Shown here: piece by piece, positions 1 to 25,295 of the stretch | Layout: every line of letters begins with the position of its first letter | How positions within the stretch are numbered: position 1 is the first letter of the stretch | From: Alligator mississippiensis | Lineage: Eukaryota > Chordata > Crocodylia > Alligatoridae | Direction: 5' to 3' | Length of the DNA: 64,000 bases | Assembly: GCF_030867095.1 (NCBI RefSeq) | Contig: NC_081835.1 | Coordinates: forward strand, 19,166,501 to 19,230,500 | Translations under genes and position numbers: made by a program | The notes under the pieces: model-generated | Told to the model about the DNA's origin: nothing | The model's database searches: none | What the model saw: the letters and a program-made list of their open reading frames with translations, nothing else

Positions 1-53
1 AACCTATAATGTTTGCCAAAACCAGAAAGAATCCTGGTAGCATTCCACTTGCA

Positions 54-268
54 CTAGTGATTCTCAACCTGGGTGCCCTGAGATACTTTCAAGGGTGTCA
101 CAGCATGCCATGCAGTGTTAGCACTGTTAGGCACGCAAACATGATTCACAAAATAAACCCAGATATTTGAAACAGGAATTCACAGTGTTAAAAACATTCT
201 GCCCTCTTGTAGCCTTTGAGTTCTTTGCAGCAGATGAGTTGCTCTATTATTTTTCTGTAGTCAGTTAC
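54..268 (+). mobile_element. hAT-like non-autonomous DNA element, fragment (family A)
   Basis: The segment opens with a hAT/Charlie-type end (GTGATTCTCAACCTGGGTGCC). It matches, in reverse orientation, the intact element at 30510-30772: shared blocks include CACTGTTAGG, ATTCACAA then ATAAACCCAGA, and CTCTATTATTTTTCTGTAGTC. The homology stops near 268, before the opposite terminus, so this copy is truncated. Age is likely old, given many differences from its relative. Confidence 0.7.
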
Positions 269-334
269 ATTGGAGGCTACTCATTGCTTTGATTTTTTTA
301 ATGATTTGTCCTCTCATCCTTGTCAAGTACTGAA

Positions 335-430
335 ACCCTGTCATCTGCACTTTATGGAGAGGGAAACTGAGACACAAAGACTCAGCAACTTGCCCAAGTT
401 CATCTGAGAAGAGAAGGAAATTAAACTAAT
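335..430 (+). repeat. MIR-like SINE fragment
   Basis: The run from ACTTTATGGAGAGGGAAACT through ACTTGCCCAAG is close to the MIR core/3' consensus as I remember it (gaggaaactgaggcacagag followed by acttgcccaaggtcac). It lies in intergenic sequence downstream of RUVBL1. Confidence 0.6.
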
Positions 431-679
431 TAAACCCAATATTATCTAATCAATTACTGCTAGAAATAATTATCTAGCCACACATATTCCTGGGAGAAGA
501 CACAGATACCTAGAGAAATATTAGGAAGGCATACCAAGAAAATAGAATCCAGTTAACCCAAAGAAGAAGTGGGTTTTATTCAGACCGCTTAAAAAGAACT
601 GAGTAATGGGCACTACCAACTGAAAGAAGCAATTGGAAAAAAAAATACATATCTTTGTTAAAGATTTAATACCCTTGGT

Positions 680-911
680 CAGGGGCTCCCAAAGTTTTTA
701 TGTCGTAGCCCAGCAAACCACAGCCCAGCAGTCGCAGCCGACTGTAGCCAGAATTTTTGGCCAGAAGACAGGGAAGGATACCCCACCCTGGCTGGAGGGG
801 GGGGGGGGGCAAACCCTGCACTGCCGCAGGCTGTGACTACTTCCAGTCCAGCAGCCAAGCCATATAGCTCGGCACTGGGCTGTGGCCTGGGGTTTGAGAA
901 TCCCGGCCCTA
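680..911. mobile_element. hAT-like MITE, GC-rich
   Basis: The left edge CAGGGGCTCCCAAAG and the right edge (on the reverse strand TAGGGCCGGGATTCTCAAAC) are imperfect inverted ends of hAT style. The interior contains a G run near 797-810. I could not find a clean 8-bp target duplication, so the limits are approximate. Confidence 0.5.
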
Positions 912-1199
912 GGTCTTCAAATAAACCCAGGGTTTTGAAACATGCTTGAGAGAATTAGCACTCTGTATTTTAGGTTCAGAAAAAATAGAATATAAGTGTT
1001 CAGAAAAAAATTTCTAAAACCCACAATTTTATATTCTTGATGTTTCTAAAATAATGGAACATCATGTTATAAAGCATCAATGGTATAAGATCTATTTTTT
1101 TCTATTTTGCTTTTCCAGTTTTCTTTTCCTTAACTTTAATTTACTGAAGTCAAAAGAAAGGAGGACATTTCTTCAGGTAGGTTAGCACACAGTAAAATC

Positions 1200-1644
1200 C
1201 ACAAAAATTCTTGAAATATTTTATTATAAATCACTTCAAACAAACTTCAGTTAAAAAAAAACAACACACCTCTTATTAAAAGGAAGGACTTTTTTCCACA
1301 CTATTTTAAAACAAAAGTTCATAAAGAAAATAAAGTTATCAAGCATCAGCTTTTGTCAAGAGTACTTTTGTTACCAAATCTAAAGGACAAACAAAACAAT
1401 GGGCATGTATATCTATTTCTTTTATACTCATAATATGAGGGAGACTAAGACATTGTAGGCATCAGGAAGCATCTTACTGCTTGCCAGCACAGGATGAATA
1501 CTGAACAGCCAACTGTCTTGATGAAATATTTTTACTTGTATTTTTCTATTATTTTCTGTTCCAATACAGATTAACCATGAACATTTCTTTTGCAATAATT
1601 AACCAAACTCTTGGAAAGGGTTAAGAGCCATGCAACAAGCTACT
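1200..1644 (-). terminator. RUVBL1: RUVBL1 3' UTR with AATAAA poly(A) signal
   Basis: The only AATAAA hexamer on the gene strand between the stop and position 1200 is at 1220-1225. A TGTGTGCT-containing GU-rich stretch lies just downstream on that strand (about 1170-1200), as expected for cleavage and polyadenylation. This would give a 3' UTR of about 440 nt. The exact cleavage site is inferred. Confidence 0.5.
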
Positions 1645-1845
<201 letters not shown>

Positions 1846-2142
1846 TTACAATCCAGTACATTAGAGTAAACTCCAAAAAGGGTACAGGTAACACTAGCAT
1901 ATTCATAAGCAGATCTCTCAATACCAAAGGTATAAAAAGGCAGCAATGCACCTCAACATTGGGAGAAAATGGAAGGACAACCCCTTTCATTAAGTTCATT
2001 GCCACTCTTACCTAGCTAAATGTCACTGTACAGCAACTAAGTTTCACCCCTGAATCAGGAAGAAAGTCTATTATCCCAGGATGTTTCCCCACCCAGTTGC
2101 TCCACGATGCAAAAGGAAAAAAAATGGAATAAGTCCTGCTTA

Positions 2143-10576
<8,434 letters not shown>

Positions 10577-12076
10577 CTAGATGAGACGGAGTTACAGTTC
10601 ATTAGTGCATCCTTTGAACTGTTTAATGCAGAAGGTTTGATATAGAACAGACACTAGAAACTAGGATTTTATGTATTTCACTCAAAGTTAAAGATGTGAT
10701 TTATTTGAAGCCCTTTTATAGTTTTCTCTAACAGTGGTTGATTCTACTCTAACAGTCCAACCCATTAACTACTTTCCTGGCATTCCAGGCACTATCCTTT
10801 TAACTAGAGGCTGTATAGACCCTCTTTGCAGGTCAGTACATTAGGGGAACCACTCCAAGCCCACAGCCTGAAATCCTTTTCTACAGTACCATCCACCTTA
10901 ATCCTAGGTCACAAGTATGGAAATGGTTGGGGAGTAGAAAGACAGACTGCCTGCTTATAATGCAACTGTTACCACCCACCAATACAGGAGTGGCTGCATT
11001 TTGACTTTGGCACATCTTGTTTACATAGGCTAAATGGGAATTTTGTTTTAGAGGAGGTTATTTTGAAACTGGGCATATTAAAATGGTGGGACTTCTAATT
11101 GTGAGTATGTTGACACTGAAACTGTCCCTTTTCATATAAAAACCCACAAAATATCAGTGGTCTGGTTTAAGATACAGAGTGATGGCCTCCCACTACTGGG
11201 GTATAAAGAGATCTCCTCTTTTCAGGGCTCTACTGCAAGTCACTGGGAACACAATAAGAAGTTATAAACCATTTCTAAAGGATACAGGGGCATTAACAGA
11301 AAGTACAGTGTAGTCAGACAAATTTAAAGGCCATTTATCAAAGTGCTTGCAGTTCTCATTTCACAGCCAACAAACCATAAATGCAGAGCAAAGGAAGTTA
11401 ATCAGTATGCAGAAGATTTTAATAAATAAAGATGCTGCAAACCTTCTGGCTGCCGCTAGCTGACTTCTTTAGGCTTTCAGGATGGAAAATAATGAACTCT
11501 TTCACATAGTGATGGCAAATGTTACCTATAAAGATCTCATCTGTTGGCTTTAGCCATGAAGGGAGTTTGGCATTTGGGATGAAGACTGTCTGGTACAGAT
11601 TATGCAGTTGTTCCTTGAGGTTTTTGTGTGGGAGATGCCCCTTTTGATACCTGAGGCTCATGCTCCTTCTCATCTCAGTTTGTGTTCTGGCACAGTGCAA
11701 CATCTCTTTTTTCCCTACCTCTATTCTTTCCCCCTTATTTGCTTCTCTTCCTGTCACCTCACTTAGCAAAAGTCTGCTTTCTGTGTATGATATAGGGCAT
11801 GAGCAGACATGGGAAATATATTACAGACACTGAGGATTTTGTGACTAGACATGTAAATATGCAAGACACAATGTTGTTTCCTCAAAATGTGCAGAGGAGC
11901 TGTTTGTAGGGCCAGCTGCAAAAGGGGTCTCCTACGGAGAAGGGAAAAAAGGTGTGTTCTGAGGTGCTACTACTGCTCTTCCTACAGTGAGGAGGCAGAC
12001 TGGATTTAGGGCCTGCAGCATTTCCCATCCCCATCCCCTGGATTACTCCTGAATCCATCTCCAGGCTCTTAAGTAC
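10577..12076 (-). other. RUVBL1: RUVBL1 intron 6
   Basis: The intron is 1.5 kb. I see no coding sequence and no repeat I can name with confidence. Confidence 0.8.
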
Positions 12077-12226
12077 CTGAGGTCTAGCATTGGCCACATC
12101 CAGGTCATGCAGGGTGACATCCTGAATAATTTCTTTTTTCTTGTGGACATCACCCTTTGGCAAGGGGACGTACTCCTCAGCTTCAAGGTCAAATTCTGTG
12201 GCATAAGTATCGCACCTGCCTTGCCT
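12077..12226 (-). CDS. RUVBL1: RUVBL1 coding exon 6
   Basis: This exon encodes residues 202-251 (50 codons, phase 0), from [12 protein letters not shown] to VANARPQ, in domain II. The acceptor is a T-rich tract ending CAG, and the donor is CAG then GTACTT. Confidence 0.98.
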
Positions 12227-13474
12227 CTGAAAAAAGGGAAGAAGAGAAACACAGGTATTCAGTTGGTTTCACTGCAAAGACCTTGAGTGACATACAGCTG
12301 ATAAAGGGCTTGGCTCACAATTCTAGCCCTGACAAGCTCCAGCTGACAATTCAGAATATGTCCCATTCCTTGCTGGGCAACATGCATATCCTATCAACTG
12401 ATCTACGCTCAAAAACCTTGTTGAAAAACACCTGAAATTTTCCACAGTGAGAATATTCCACTCTCTGGCTCCTCTTCTTTTTACTGTATGCAATTCTCAC
12501 TAAAGGACAAACCCAACAGATTAACTAAGAGATTGGAAAAACTGTTCAAGACTCCACTGTAGGTGGGTGATTTATTATATGATACAAAATATTATGCTCA
12601 TCCATTAAACAGCAAGTATCGCTGTACACTACGGTTTAAATCAGATATGAAAAGAATGCTAACTAATGCAGTATTCCCTTCTACATGCATATATCTTGTG
12701 AAGAAAATACCAGTGAGATAAAAGAAAGATTAAATACATTGCACATTTCAGCTTGAGAAAGAAAAACCCAAACAACTTTAGTCATTCTCTTTTTTAAAGA
12801 AAGATGTCTTGGTCTTGTAGTAAAGAAAGCAAGCGCAGCTCAAGCAGCTGCAGTGATAGCTTTCTCTCTAGGTGACCTTAACCGTGAACTGGATGACTGC
12901 TCTCTTTGGATAAGTGGCATTTCTCCCACCACAGCCGCAGAGTCCTGGGCCTATCCTTAACTAGTTTCCTATCCAGCCCTGCCAGGTCAGTAGGACCAAG
13001 CCCTCCGAAGTGCATACACATGAACAGAGCTGTCCAACTGTGCAGCTCCTGAGGTGTTAATCTACAGCTTCTAGGCTTCTGGTTTGGGTTCCTGTCCCCA
13101 TATCATTCTGCTTGTTCTACCAGGGTCTCTGGACTCATATTCCTTCTTCCAGTTTCTGTTTTCTGCCCCCACCCCTGGAGATGGGGCGGGGTGAGGTAGG
13201 ATGGTATGACCTGAAGGACCAAATAAGTCCATAGCTAGGAGGTTCAGGCAGACCCCAGAGGGTGGAGTCACCCACTGCAGAGGGCAGAAGGGGAGGTGGC
13301 ACATGGTATAGGGGCACCAGCAGTGTGCAGCAGGGTTGCCTATGCAGTGTGGTACACAGCCCAGGAGGCATGCAGCCCACACAACATGTGGCCAGGGGCC
13401 CTGTGGTCCCTGGCCACTCCAAAGTTGGACAGCCCTGCACTAGAGCAAGAGTGTCATTCCATTCTTGGCTTTAC
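12227..13474 (-). other. RUVBL1: RUVBL1 intron 5
   Basis: The intron is 1.25 kb. Its exon 5-proximal third is occupied by the hAT-like element at 13025-13437; the rest is unremarkable AT-rich sequence. Confidence 0.85.
13025..13437. mobile_element. hAT-like MITE in RUVBL1 intron 5 (family C)
   Basis: The left end is CAGAGCTGTCCAACT and the right end, read on the reverse strand, is CAGGGCTGTCCAACTTTGG, so the termini form an inverted repeat of about 15 bp. The interior is GC-rich and non-coding. The flanking 8-mers (cacatgaa and cactagag) match at only 5 of 8 positions, so the target duplication is decayed or absent. Confidence 0.75.
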
Positions 13475-13564
13475 CTTGACAGCTCCACTGTTTGCTTCAA
13501 TGTAAATCACATCCCCTGCTTCCACTCTCTCCTTCTGCAAACTTTCAAAGATGCTGGGGTCCAG
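13475..13564 (-). CDS. RUVBL1: RUVBL1 coding exon 5
   Basis: This exon encodes residues 172-201 (30 codons, phase 0), from LDPSIFESL to NSGAVK, part of the OB-fold of domain II. A hAT-like element ends 37 bp beyond its donor, within intron 5. Confidence 0.97.
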
Positions 13565-15089
13565 CTAGAGACAAGCACACATATAACACAGTAGGTTAAA
13601 CAGTTCCACTGAATTCCAGAATGACGACAGGAGAACAGACTTTAGTTGAAGTTTTTTAATTACAATAATACAGGAGTTTACTCCTTTACTGCAATAATAA
13701 AGAATTTAGATGGTCACAAAGCCAAAAAACACAGGGAACTGATAAGACTCTATTGAATCTTTATCATCAAATTTACAAAAGAATACTCAAAACTTTATAC
13801 TAAAATTTCCTTATTGACTTCACCTGCTATTTGAGGAAGAGACTCTATGACTAAGCTACATTTACTAAACTTTTATTTATAAGGGTATTTGAAATGCCTG
13901 ATTTTCAAGCCTAATAGATCTCTGAATTCAGGAAGAGGATGCCATTATACTTCACGCTTAAACTGTTGGTTCTTAGGATGTGGTGGTGCTCTTTGGCTGT
14001 TAGTCAAACTTTTTTTAAAGGGTTGGCTGTTGTTCCTGGAATAGATCACACTACTTGACTATTCAGTGTCTTTCTGTCGTGATGTGAACCTTTTGTTCGA
14101 TCTCTGCCATGTGGTTACGTAACTAGGCAAGACAGAAAATAGAAGAGGCACACACTTTTTTGCACTGCTTGAAGCATGGCTCATTTATTTTTCACTGTGA
14201 GATTCTCTGACTGTATTTTCAAAGCGAACAAAGGAAAGACAATTTTTACTAAACAGCAGGCAGATGTTGCTGTAAAGTCTCTTATCCCCATTTTACTGAC
14301 AGGAAGAGAAAACCAGGCAGAAGAGGTAGAGAGACTTGTCTTAAGAAAGCAAAAAAGGTCTGGGTCTAATTTAGCAACAGAATTCACAGGGAGTGGGGGC
14401 CAGAAACGTGCTGACATCACTAGAGCTTACTCCCTTGATAAGAAATGGAGGAAAGTGATTAATGAAATAATTTATATTAATACAGGCAAGATTTCAAGTA
14501 GCTAACCTTGACAATTCAGAGGGGTAATAATGGGAAAAAAAGGAATATTTTGCACTTAATGGTTAGGACAAATATGAGGTTGTAGTGGAGGTCTGGCTGA
14601 ATATTGCATACCAGCAAACTGTACTGCCAGGCAGAGGCAGATCAGTTTGGCTCCGAAGCTTAGCCCTTTGTTCCACAGGGCTAGCAACGCTGTGAAACTG
14701 GCAGCATCTCCTGCAGCCTGAACAATCCTTTCGGCTGTCAAAAGGGATATATGTTTGTGTGTTGGGAGAGAGAAGACAGGGAGGAATGGGATATTTCACA
14801 GGGCTCCCAGATAATCAAGCCCCAGGAACAATAGTTGGTAGTTCAATGGAGAAAGTTTTCCTCATATAAGTCTTCTGGTTCACAGTAAGAAACACAGGTA
14901 CAGTCTAACAGTTCCTGAAAAGGAACATGGGTCTGTGCTTGGTGACTGGGGGAAGAAATAGGCTTTTCCTCTTTATCTGGCAATAAGATGGAGCTCCAAA
15001 ACAAGTAAAATGGTAACCAAGTGCAACTAGGAAGTGAAACTCCAGATCTGGAACACCGAAAGATGGGTTGGGGAATCAATCATACATAC
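13565..15089 (-). other. RUVBL1: RUVBL1 intron 4
   Basis: The intron is 1.5 kb and contains a MIR-like SINE at 14279-14395. The remaining sequence shows nothing I recognise. Confidence 0.8.
14279..14395 (+). repeat. MIR-like SINE
   Basis: The order CTTATCCCCATTTTACTGAC, GGAAGAGAAAACC, GAGACTTGTC and a final CAACAGAATTCACAGG block parallels the MIR 3' half (taTCCCCATTTTACaga, gaggaaactgag, gacttgcc, gatttgaaccc). It is diverged, as expected for an ancient amniote SINE. Confidence 0.6.
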
Positions 15090-15241
15090 CTTTAATTGCT
15101 TGGTTCCTTTAGCTGTTTTGAGTCCTATAATTACATGGCTAATCGTTTTCCCATATCCTCCCATAGGATTCTCAGTCTCACAAGGAGTTAACTCTGTGAC
15201 TTCACCTTCATAAACTTCCTTGGTTTCTTTAATCCTCAGCC
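15090..15241 (-). CDS. RUVBL1: RUVBL1 coding exon 4
   Basis: This exon encodes residues 121-171 and starts the domain II insertion with [17 protein letters not shown]. It is 152 nt and enters in phase 1 from exon 3. The donor is AAG then GTATGT. Confidence 0.98.
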
Positions 15242-20525
<5,284 letters not shown>

Positions 20526-20712
20526 TCAAATGCGTAGAACGCAGAGAGGCAGCACGGGTGTTATTGCAGGGACAGGGAAACTGAGGCCAGGGCAGAGGAG
20601 GGGGCTGCCCCAGAGCTCACCATGTTGCCTGGGGGCAGCGGGGAGCGGGGGGGGGGGACGTGTGGCGGGGGGGGGGGGTCCGTCCCACGGGGGAGGAACA
20701 GGGAGGGGTTCA

Positions 20713-21120
<408 letters not shown>

Positions 21121-21130
21121 ACGTTCAAAA

Positions 21131-21640
21131 GGCTCTGCACGGGTGGCCGGGGAGGAAGGTTCCGCGGGGTGTTAGAGGGTGTTGTCTCAGCCGTGGTGAT
21201 CGCTCTGTGTCCTGTTGGCTGGAGGGGAAGTGAGGTCAGGGAAGGTCCATGCAGCTTTCAGTGGCAGTGACTGAGAGTCCCTCTCTTCTGTCCCCAAGCA
21301 GTCACTTTGGTTCCCAGGCTCAGCTGCTGTATGCAGCAGGGGTGGTAAACCTGCCTTCCTGGCTCCCGTCCCCTGGAAGGGCCTTTGCTGTGTGGTTGTT
21401 GCCTTCTTTGATTTTTTTTTTTTAATTCCTCACTGTGTTTTCATGATGGTTTATCCTTGGCACTGGGAAACTAATCATCCTGCTGCTCCTCTCCCTCTTC
21501 AAACTGAGTGAAGAGCTGAGGTATTGACCTGACCCAGCAATGGTCCCAGTAGGCGATGCCATGTGGATGCCAAATCCAGCCCCTTTCTGGAGCTTGGTGT
21601 TAGCAACTAAAGGAAGAACAGAAGTGGGGCTTTGTTTCTG
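21131..21640. other. Intergenic, RUVBL1 upstream flank
   Basis: Just beyond the CpG island the sequence is moderately GC-rich. I see no gene. The segment from ~21430 is probably 5' LINE sequence continuous with the next element, but I cannot align it to a protein motif. Confidence 0.5.
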
Positions 21641-23110
21641 TCCACTTACAACATAAGAACTGCCGTCTTCATCCTGTCGTGCAGGAGGGCTGCCCTGATG
21701 CTGCTGTCCAACAAGGGGGACTCCTGTGACCTGAGGAACTGGCACCCAGTCTCGCTCCCCTCTTCTGACTAAGGTCATAGCAAAAGTCATCTTGCTGTGC
21801 CTGAGTCTGTGCAGGCAGATGTGATTCACCTCAACCAGATATACGGTTGCAGGGTGCTCCATCTTCGACAGCCAGTACCTGGTGTGAGACCTCCTTGAGC
21901 TTGCTCGCAGGGACAGCCTGTCATTTGTCCTCCTTTCCCTTGATCAGGAGAAGGTGTTTGACAGGGTGGATCACAGATACCTCACAGGCACGCTGAGGAC
22001 ATTTGGCTCTGGTCTCCACTTCGTGCAGTTTCCCCAGGTGCTGTATGCCTTCACAGAGTGTATGGTCAGGCTCGATAGGACACTGACAGAGTCCACAGCT
22101 GGGAGAGCATCAAGGTTGTCCACTGCCAGCCCAGCTCTATGTCATTTCCTTTGAGCTGTTCCTCTGCCTCCTGCACAAGCAGGTGGTAGTGCTGGTGCTC
22201 AAGGAGCTGGCCATGCGAGTGGTTCTGTCACCATATGCCACCAACATAAGCCTCACCGTCCAAGACCCGGGTGACCTGGTGCATCTGGAGACCTGCAGAT
22301 CCACCTACTCAGCTGCCGCCTCTGTCTGGGTCAACTGGGTCAAGAGCTCTGGTCTGATAGTGAGTGACAGGTGGCAGGTGAGCTTGCTCCCACCTGCGCT
22401 GCAGTACATCCAACAGAGTGTGGGCTCGCTGCTCCATCTGGAGAGCTGACACAAGTTGGAGGCACAAGCTGGAGAACTGACACAAGCTGGAGGTCAGGGT
22501 GTTTGAGCAGCTGCAGGCATGGGCAGGACTGTTACAGTGTCTCTCCCTTCATGGGAGGACACTAATCCTCAACCAGCTAGTCCTGTTCGTTCTTTGGCAT
22601 CGTTTCAACACCCTGGCCATGCCCCCAGATCTCCTGGCCAGTCTCCAGAGATAGGTACTAGGTTTCTTCTGGCTGGGACATCACTGGTTCTCTGGAGGTA
22701 TCCTGAGCCTCCCCATGCAGGAGGACATGAATGGCCTGGTCTGCCTCTGCAACCAGGTCCACACCTGTATTCAGGCCTTGAGGAGGCTGCTGTACAGTGC
22801 AAATAGCCAGGCAATGTGGTGCCTGATCAGCTGCGTTTTCCTCCACCACCTCTGAGGGTACTGGTGTGACTGACAGCTCTTCTCCCTGTGAGATCTCCCC
22901 AAGCAGGACCTGGAATAGCTGCCAGACTTCTCCCAGTACCTCCTTAGGGCCTGGAGGCTGTTGATCTGGGTCCCCAGACACAGTCACCCAGACCATTGAC
23001 CTCCTCACTGAGCCGCTGCTGAAAAACCTACAGCTGATGGTGCTGGTGACAGAGGTGCCCTGGGTGCACTGGAGGATGGTCCTGGCCAACATCACTCATA
23101 TTGGAGACCT
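21640..23110 (+). mobile_element. Tx1/L1-like LINE, ORF2 left part (interrupted by a CR1)
   Basis: Translated pieces follow a Tx1-clade reverse transcriptase: LSCRRAALMLLSNKGD (fingers), LSLDQEKVFDRVDHRYLTGT (RT block with the catalytic D region), then YATNISLTVQDPGDL at the YADD block, where the second aspartate pair is lost, then VNWVKSSGLIVSDRWQ and the thumb. Several frame changes and stops make it non-functional. It breaks at ITHIGDLG (near 23108) and resumes at 24296. Confidence 0.75.
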
Positions 23111-23599
23111 TGGGTGGGGCCAGTTTTGTTCAATGTCTTCGTCAATGACCTGGAAGATGGCATAGAGTGCACCCTCAGCAAATTTGCAGATGTCATCAAG
23201 CTGCAGGGAGTAGTAGATATGCTAGAGGGTAGGGCTAGGATTCAGAGTGAAATAGACAAATTGGAGGATTGAGCCAAAAGGAATCTCATGAGGTTCAGCA
23301 AGGACGAGTGCAAAATCCTGCATTTAGGATGAAACAATCCTGTGCACTAGTATAGGCTGGGGGCTGCCTGGTTGGGCAGCAGCTCTGCAGAAAAGGACCT
23401 GGGGATTACAGTGGACAATAAGCTGAATATGAGTCAGCAGTGTGCCCTCATTGCCAAGAAGGCTAACAGCATACTGGGCTGCACTGGTAGGTGTATTGCC
23501 AGTAGGTCAAGGGAAATGATTATTCCCCTCTGTTCAGCATGGCTGAGGCCACATCTGGAGTACTGTGTTCAGTTTTGGGCCCCCCACTACAGAAAGGAT
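23108..23599 (+). mobile_element. CR1 LINE inserted in the Tx1-like LINE, left part
   Basis: The translated text reads GPVLFNVFVNDLEDGIECTL followed by SKFADVIKL (the FADD motif is degraded to FADV), then a canonical CR1 ORF2 continuation through CTGGAGTACTGTGTTCAGTT. The element is 5'-truncated inside the RT, as is usual for CR1. It is interrupted at 23600-23831. Confidence 0.85.
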
Positions 23600-23831
23600 T
23601 CATATATGTTTGGGTCGGAAGGGATGTTAGCAGGTCATTGAGTCCAACCCCCTGCCCTGGGCACAAAAGAGTGCTGGGGTCAGATGACCCCAGCCAGGTG
23701 CATGTCTAGCCTCCTCTTAAAGACCCCCAAGGTAGGGGAGAGCACCGCCTCCCTTGGAAGCTCATTCTAGTTTCTGGCAATCCTGACAGTAAAGAAGTTT
23801 TTCCTGATGTCTAACCTAAATCTGCTCTCCT
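23600..23831 (-). mobile_element. CR1 3' fragment inserted, reversed, in the CR1 above
   Basis: The plus strand reads as an antisense CR1 3' end (GGTCGGAAGGGATGTTAGCA, GTCCAACCCCCTGCCC, then CTCCTCTTAAAGACCCCCAA). The host CR1 is cut between AGAAAGGAT and GGATGCAGACAAATTGGAG, giving the short flank ggat on both sides (23596-23599 and 23832-23835). Confidence 0.8.
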
Positions 23832-24295
23832 GGATGCAGACAAATTGGAGAGTCCAGTGGAGGGTGACAAAAATGGTGAGAGGGCTGGGGGACATGATTT
23901 ATGAGGAAAGATTGGGGGAACTGAGCTTATTTAATCTAGAGAAGGAGACTGAAGGAGACGTAATAGCAGTCTTCAACTACCTGAAGTGGGGTTTGAAAGA
24001 GGATGGACCTAGACTATTCTCAGGGGTGGCAGAAGACAGAACAAGAAGCAAGTCTCAGGTTGCAGCAAGGGACATTTAGGTTAGATATTAGGAAGAATTT
24101 TCTCACTAAGAGGGTAGTAAAACACTGGAATGGGTTACCCAGAGAAGTGGTGGAAACTCCATCTTTGGGGGTTCCCATACCCCAGCTAGACAAAGCTTTG
24201 GCTGGAATGATCTAGTTGGGGCTGATCCCGCTTGAGCAGAGTGTTGGACTAGATGACCTGAGGTCCCTTCCAACCCTAACTTTCTATAATTCTAC
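23832..24295 (+). mobile_element. CR1 LINE inserted in the Tx1-like LINE, right part and 3' end
   Basis: The sense CR1 resumes with GACAAATTGGAGAGTCCAGT. It continues through TTTAGGTTAGATATTAGGAA and TGGACTAGATGACCTGAGGT to the terminal CTATAATTCTA, the short 3' repeat typical of CR1. After it the Tx1-like reading frame returns. Confidence 0.85.
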
Positions 24296-25250
24296 CTTCT
24301 GCACTATGCTAGGCAGGGGTGGGCAGATCCTTCTGCGCTGGCCCAGTGCATAGAGCTACCCACACTCTGTGCTCCCTTTCGCTTATTCCAGGAGGTAGAG
24401 GCTGCACTACCACCCACTGCCTTCACCTGTATTGACAGGTCCTGTATGAGGGCAGTCCCCATCCCCCAGCACTCTGGAGCTAGTTTTGGGGCACTGCCTC
24501 AGCAGAGTCCACAACACCCACCACCCAACTATTGTAGCAGTCTGGGGGATATCAAGCCAGTCCACGTACAAACAACTGACTGCTGCCAGCTTTACATGGT
24601 CATGCTGTGCTCAATCCATCGTCGTGTCCTCATGTCCTGCCCTGACAACAAGTGGTGGGACACTCTAGGTGATGGCACGGGCAGGGCTGAGGGTCCTCAG
24701 TGGACAAGTCTGTATTCCACCTTGATCCCGTAAGTCACCGGGGACCTCAGTTGGCAGCTTCTCCATGGAGCCATCACCATGTATTTGGTGCACTTTACAG
24801 ACACCCCTGACACCTGCCCCTTTTGCCAGCAGAGGGAGACCCGGGCACATGCCTACCTCGAGTGTGCCAGGTTGCAGCCCCTCTTCCGCCTCCTTTAGAA
24901 CCTCCTGCTGAGGTTCTGGCTGCATTTTTTGTTATGCACTCTGTGTCCATGGCCCCACTAAGCTCTGGGATATCTTGGTCAACTTCCTCCTGGCTCTGGC
25001 CAAGCTGGCCATATACAAGACCAAGAAGAAGGCTCTGGCTGGGGGAAACCTAAGTGAGTGTGGGGCTGTCTTCCTGTCACTCCTCTGCTCACATCTCTTG
25101 GCATTTTAACTGGTTGGCATCCACAGGCTTCCTTGACTCATTAAGGGGGCAGTGGGCACTGGCTGGGGTGCTCTGCTTGGTGTCCCCTTCTGGATCCCTT
25201 GTTATTAACCAATAAACTCACTCCCCTTCTTGTTTTTCTTTTTATTTGCC
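24296..25250 (+). mobile_element. Tx1/L1-like LINE, ORF2 right part and 3' end
   Basis: The C-terminal domain resumes after the CR1: LFQEVEAALPPTAFTCIDR, then TPDTCPFCQQRETRAHAYLE (a Cys-rich motif followed by His and Glu), then LLALAKLAIYKT and KKKALAGG in one or another frame. An AATAAA at 25210-25215 follows, consistent with a LINE 3' end. Same strand and order as 21640-23110. Confidence 0.75.
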
Positions 25251-25295
25251 CCAAGAAATGAGTTTATCAGTGGCCTCCCCCATTAAGAGATGCTT

